From: Leptospira sp. 96542
GTDB taxonomy: Bacteria; Spirochaetota; Leptospiria; Leptospirales; Leptospiraceae
DNA length: 16,347 nucleotides
NCBI GenBank assembly: GCA_029310945.1
Contig: JARJFC010000067.1
Coordinates: 1-16,347, forward strand
Reading direction: 5' to 3'
In this document: positions 14,701 to 16,347 of the stretch, piece by piece
Layout: the number at the start of each line of letters is the position of its first letter
Numbering within the stretch: the stretch's first letter is position 1
Translations under genes and position numbers: made by a program
The notes under the pieces: model-generated
Databases searched by the model: none
The model's input: the letters and a program-made list of their open reading frames with translations, nothing else
Told to the model about the DNA's origin: nothing

Positions 14701-14731
14701 TTGACTTCAAGTTGACTTGAATTTCTATAGT
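14701..14731 (+). promoter_or_regulatory. MerR-type promoter with 19-bp spacer and dyad
   Basis: TTGACT (14701-14706) and TATAGT (14726-14731) are separated by 19 bp, the overlong spacer that MerR-family activators correct by bending DNA. Inside the spacer sits a perfect dyad, TTCAAGT-TG-ACTTGAA (14706-14721). A further half site, TCAAGTCAA, lies at 14747-14755 and provides a minus-strand -35 (TTGACT) for merR, so regulator and operon promoters overlap. Confidence 0.8.
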
Positions 14732-14770
14732 GCCTGGACCGCTTCATCAAGTCAACCTGAAAGGCGCTCC

Positions 14771-15271
14771 ATGACATTCCTCGAATTCCCCCTTCTGCGC
14801 GCAGTGACCATGGGCATCTGCGCCACTGTGCTGATGGACATGTGGTTATGGCTGCTCAAGGCGTGTGGCGTTCCGGCCCTCAATTTCAGACTGCTCGGTC
14901 GCTGGGTCGGGCATATGCCGCGAGGGCGTTGGGTGCACGACAGCATCGCCAAGGCAACCCCTGTGCGCGGTGAATTGACACTGGGCTGGCTCGCCCACTA
15001 TCTCACCGGCATCTCCTTTGCGCTGCTGTTCACCGGGTTGTGTGGACCGCAGTGGTTGCAAGCACCGACGGTCTTGCCTGCTCTGGCCTTTGGTATCGGC
15101 ACCATGGTGTTGCCGCTGTTTGTCATGCAACCGGCTATGGGCGCCGGCTTCGCCTCGGCACGCACACCTACGCCAGTTCTCAATCGCCTCAAGAGCCTGG
15201 CCAACCACACCGTTTTCGGGCTCGGCCTGTATGCGGCAGCGTTTGCTGCAGCTGTCCTGGACCAGGCCTGA
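14771..15271 (+). CDS. DUF2938 family membrane protein
   Basis: 166 residues with about four membrane helices (roughly 8-30, 68-92, 98-118 and 145-164). The conserved-looking segment GRWVGHMPRGRWVHDSIA (about 41-58) and GELTLGWLAHYLTG match DUF2938, an inner-membrane family of unknown function commonly encoded beside MerR regulators and quinone reductases. I start at the ATG at 14771 (AAAGG 6 nt upstream); the frame continues upstream to 14717 but there it overlaps the promoter. First gene of the MerR-controlled operon. Confidence 0.85.
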   Translation: MTFLEFPLLRAVTMGICATVLMDMWLWLLKACGVPALNFRLLGRWVGHMPRGRWVHDSIAKATPVRGELTLGWLAHYLTGISFALLFTGLCGPQWLQAPTVLPALAFGIGTMVLPLFVMQPAMGAGFASARTPTPVLNRLKSLANHTVFGLGLYAAAFAAAVLDQA

Positions 15272-15313
15272 CACATCACTCCCACTTCCTTCATTTCATC
15301 CCAAGGAGCCATC

Positions 15314-15895
15314 ATGAAAAAGATCGCCGTCATCTTCCACAGCGGGCAAGGCAATACAGAGCAATTTGCCAAGCACGTCGTCGCGGGTGCCCAGAGCGTG
15401 GCCGGTACCGAAGTCGGCCTGCTCAAAGCGGAAGATCTGACCCGAGATCCCGACAGGCTGACCGCATTCGACGGTTGCATCTTCGGTTCGCCCACTTACC
15501 TGGGCGGCGTCAGCGGTCCGTTCAAGTCCTTCATGGACGCCACCGGCGGTTTGTGGCGCACGCAGCAACTCAAGGGCAAGCTCGCGTCGGGCTTCACCGT
15601 CTCTGCCTTACCCTCCGGTGACAAGCAGACCACGCTACTTTCTATGTTTACCTTCGCCATGCAGCACGGCATGATCTGGGTAGGCAATCCCTTCCTGCCG
15701 GAACAGAACAGCGGCACACCCTACGAACAGGCGCTCAACCGCTTGGGCTCATGGACGGGCTTGATGGCGCAGGCCGGCCATTCAACCCCGGGGCAATCCT
15801 ACGCGCCTGGTGACTTGCGCAGCGCGGAGGCCTTTGGTCGGAACTTTGCCAGCGTTCTGGCTCGCATGACTATGCCCACCGAGGAGGCAATCTGA
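15314..15895 (+). CDS. Flavodoxin-fold NAD(P)H:quinone oxidoreductase-like protein
   Basis: 193 residues. The FMN phosphate loop is SGQGNT (10-15), and the flavin-contact loop GSPTYLGGVSGPFKSFMD (59-76) and ALPSGDKQTTLLSMF (about 98-112) follow the WrbA/flavodoxin pattern. Members reduce quinones by two electrons, avoiding semiquinone radicals, in the cytoplasm. The ribosome site AAGGAG lies 7 nt upstream of the ATG. The stop overlaps the start of the DUF2798 gene (TGATG). Its presence suggests that the MerR operon answers electrophile or quinone stress. Confidence 0.88.
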   Translation: MKKIAVIFHSGQGNTEQFAKHVVAGAQSVAGTEVGLLKAEDLTRDPDRLTAFDGCIFGSPTYLGGVSGPFKSFMDATGGLWRTQQLKGKLASGFTVSALPSGDKQTTLLSMFTFAMQHGMIWVGNPFLPEQNSGTPYEQALNRLGSWTGLMAQAGHSTPGQSYAPGDLRSAEAFGRNFASVLARMTMPTEEAI

Positions 15896-16131
15896 TGCTG
15901 CCCGCCCGCTACGCCCCCATCCTCTTCGGCCTCATCCTTTCGGGACTGATGTCCCTGTTGGTTTCGGCCATCTCGACCCTGCGCGCGGTTGGACCGAAGG
16001 CCGACTTCCTGGATTTGTGGGTCGGTGCCTGGCTAACGGCTTGGCTGATTGCCTTTCCAGTCGTGCTGCTGGTGGCTCCGCTCACGCGACGGGTGGCTCA
16101 GCACCTCGTGGGCAAGTCGGGGCTTGACTGA
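15895..16131 (+). CDS. DUF2798 family small membrane protein
   Basis: 78 residues with two membrane helices (about 6-30 and 42-64), the Pro-Arg-Tyr start and the TLRAVGPKADFLDLWVGAW turn characteristic of DUF2798. The function is unknown. The ATG shares one base with the preceding stop (TGATG) and has GAGGAGG upstream, so it is translationally coupled to the quinone reductase gene. Last gene of the MerR operon. Confidence 0.85.
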   Translation: MLPARYAPILFGLILSGLMSLLVSAISTLRAVGPKADFLDLWVGAWLTAWLIAFPVVLLVAPLTRRVAQHLVGKSGLD

Positions 16132-16203
16132 ATAAACTCTAGTGGGGAACCCATGCGCTGTTGCTACTCAATTCCGGGGGGACGTCGCCAGGCCAGCGAA
16201 ACG

Positions 16204-16235
16204 ATCAAGGCAAGTCAGACGTAAAGCGCCTTGAT
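16204..16235 (+). terminator. Presumptive operon terminator stem
   Basis: ATCAAGGC and GCCTTGAT (8 bp, perfect) with a 16-nt loop lie about 70 bp after the DUF2798 stop. No T tract follows; instead the sequence passes straight into the insertion-sequence end at 16236, which may have replaced it. The long loop makes this only a moderate terminator candidate. Confidence 0.5.
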
Positions 16236-16347
16236 TGTTGAATTCCGCCGAAATCTGACCCACTTGGAGCAGTAATTTCCATCCAAAGTTGACCCACGTA
16301 GACCCTACCCCCCGAGCTTTACAACCGGGGGGAAATGTGGCGTGTTA
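16236..16347 (+). mobile_element. IS21-family element end, truncated by window edge
   Basis: From TGTTG at 16236 the sequence has the look of an IS21-family terminus: TGTTGAATTCCGCCGAAATC followed by TGACCCAC (16256-16263), repeated 34 bp later (16290-16297), with a third weaker copy near 16300. Iterated TGACCCA-type transposase sites are typical of this family. A 7-bp GC stem, CCCCCCG / CGGGGGG (16308-16314 and 16326-16332), follows. The istA and istB genes, if present, lie beyond the window. Confidence 0.65.

Overview
The window reads as an accessory region of a proteobacterium, most likely a betaproteobacterium of the Burkholderiales/Comamonadaceae type. This is inferred from the GC-rich coding, the BcepMu gp16-like regulator and the style of the metabolic clusters; no rRNA or other taxonomic marker is present. 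It has three parts.

(1) Positions 1-2750, all on the minus strand, form a transposition module. A BcepMu gp16-like regulator with a palindromic operator is followed by tnsA (PD-(D/E)XK endonuclease) and tnsB (DDE transposase, running off the left edge). The tnsA and tnsB genes overlap. A plus-strand intrinsic terminator with a GAAA tetraloop lies between the regulator and tnsA, where no plus-strand gene is visible.

(2) Positions 2750-10840 look like cargo or a genomic island. They hold two tiny single-pass membrane proteins, the remains of a MazE/PemI-type antitoxin gene with in-frame stops, a GIY-YIG nuclease-like protein with a C-terminal helix-turn-helix, and a DUF6119/TIGR04141 protein. 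Next comes a three-gene minus-strand operon: a papain-like (C1) peptidase fused to an alpha/beta hydrolase with both sets of catalytic residues visible, a two-TM protein with an exported beta domain, and a small secreted beta-domain protein. At 10093-10293 is a two-headed array of about 20-bp repeats resembling transposase-binding sites at an element end. The peptidase-hydrolase operon, next to the DUF6119 and GIY-YIG genes, is the best candidate for an undescribed system (defence or antagonism); that role is inference only.

(3) Positions 10841-16347 hold two ordinary regulator/oxidoreductase clusters. A LysR regulator is divergent from an SDR dehydrogenase, an AhpD/carboxymuconolactone-decarboxylase-like protein and an EamA exporter. 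A MerR-type regulator with a CueR-like C-x7-C loop is divergent from a DUF2938 membrane protein, a flavodoxin-like quinone reductase and a DUF2798 membrane protein. The promoter of the second operon has the 19-bp spacer and dyad typical of MerR control. The right edge enters what looks like the end of an IS21-family element, abutting the operon's presumptive terminator stem.
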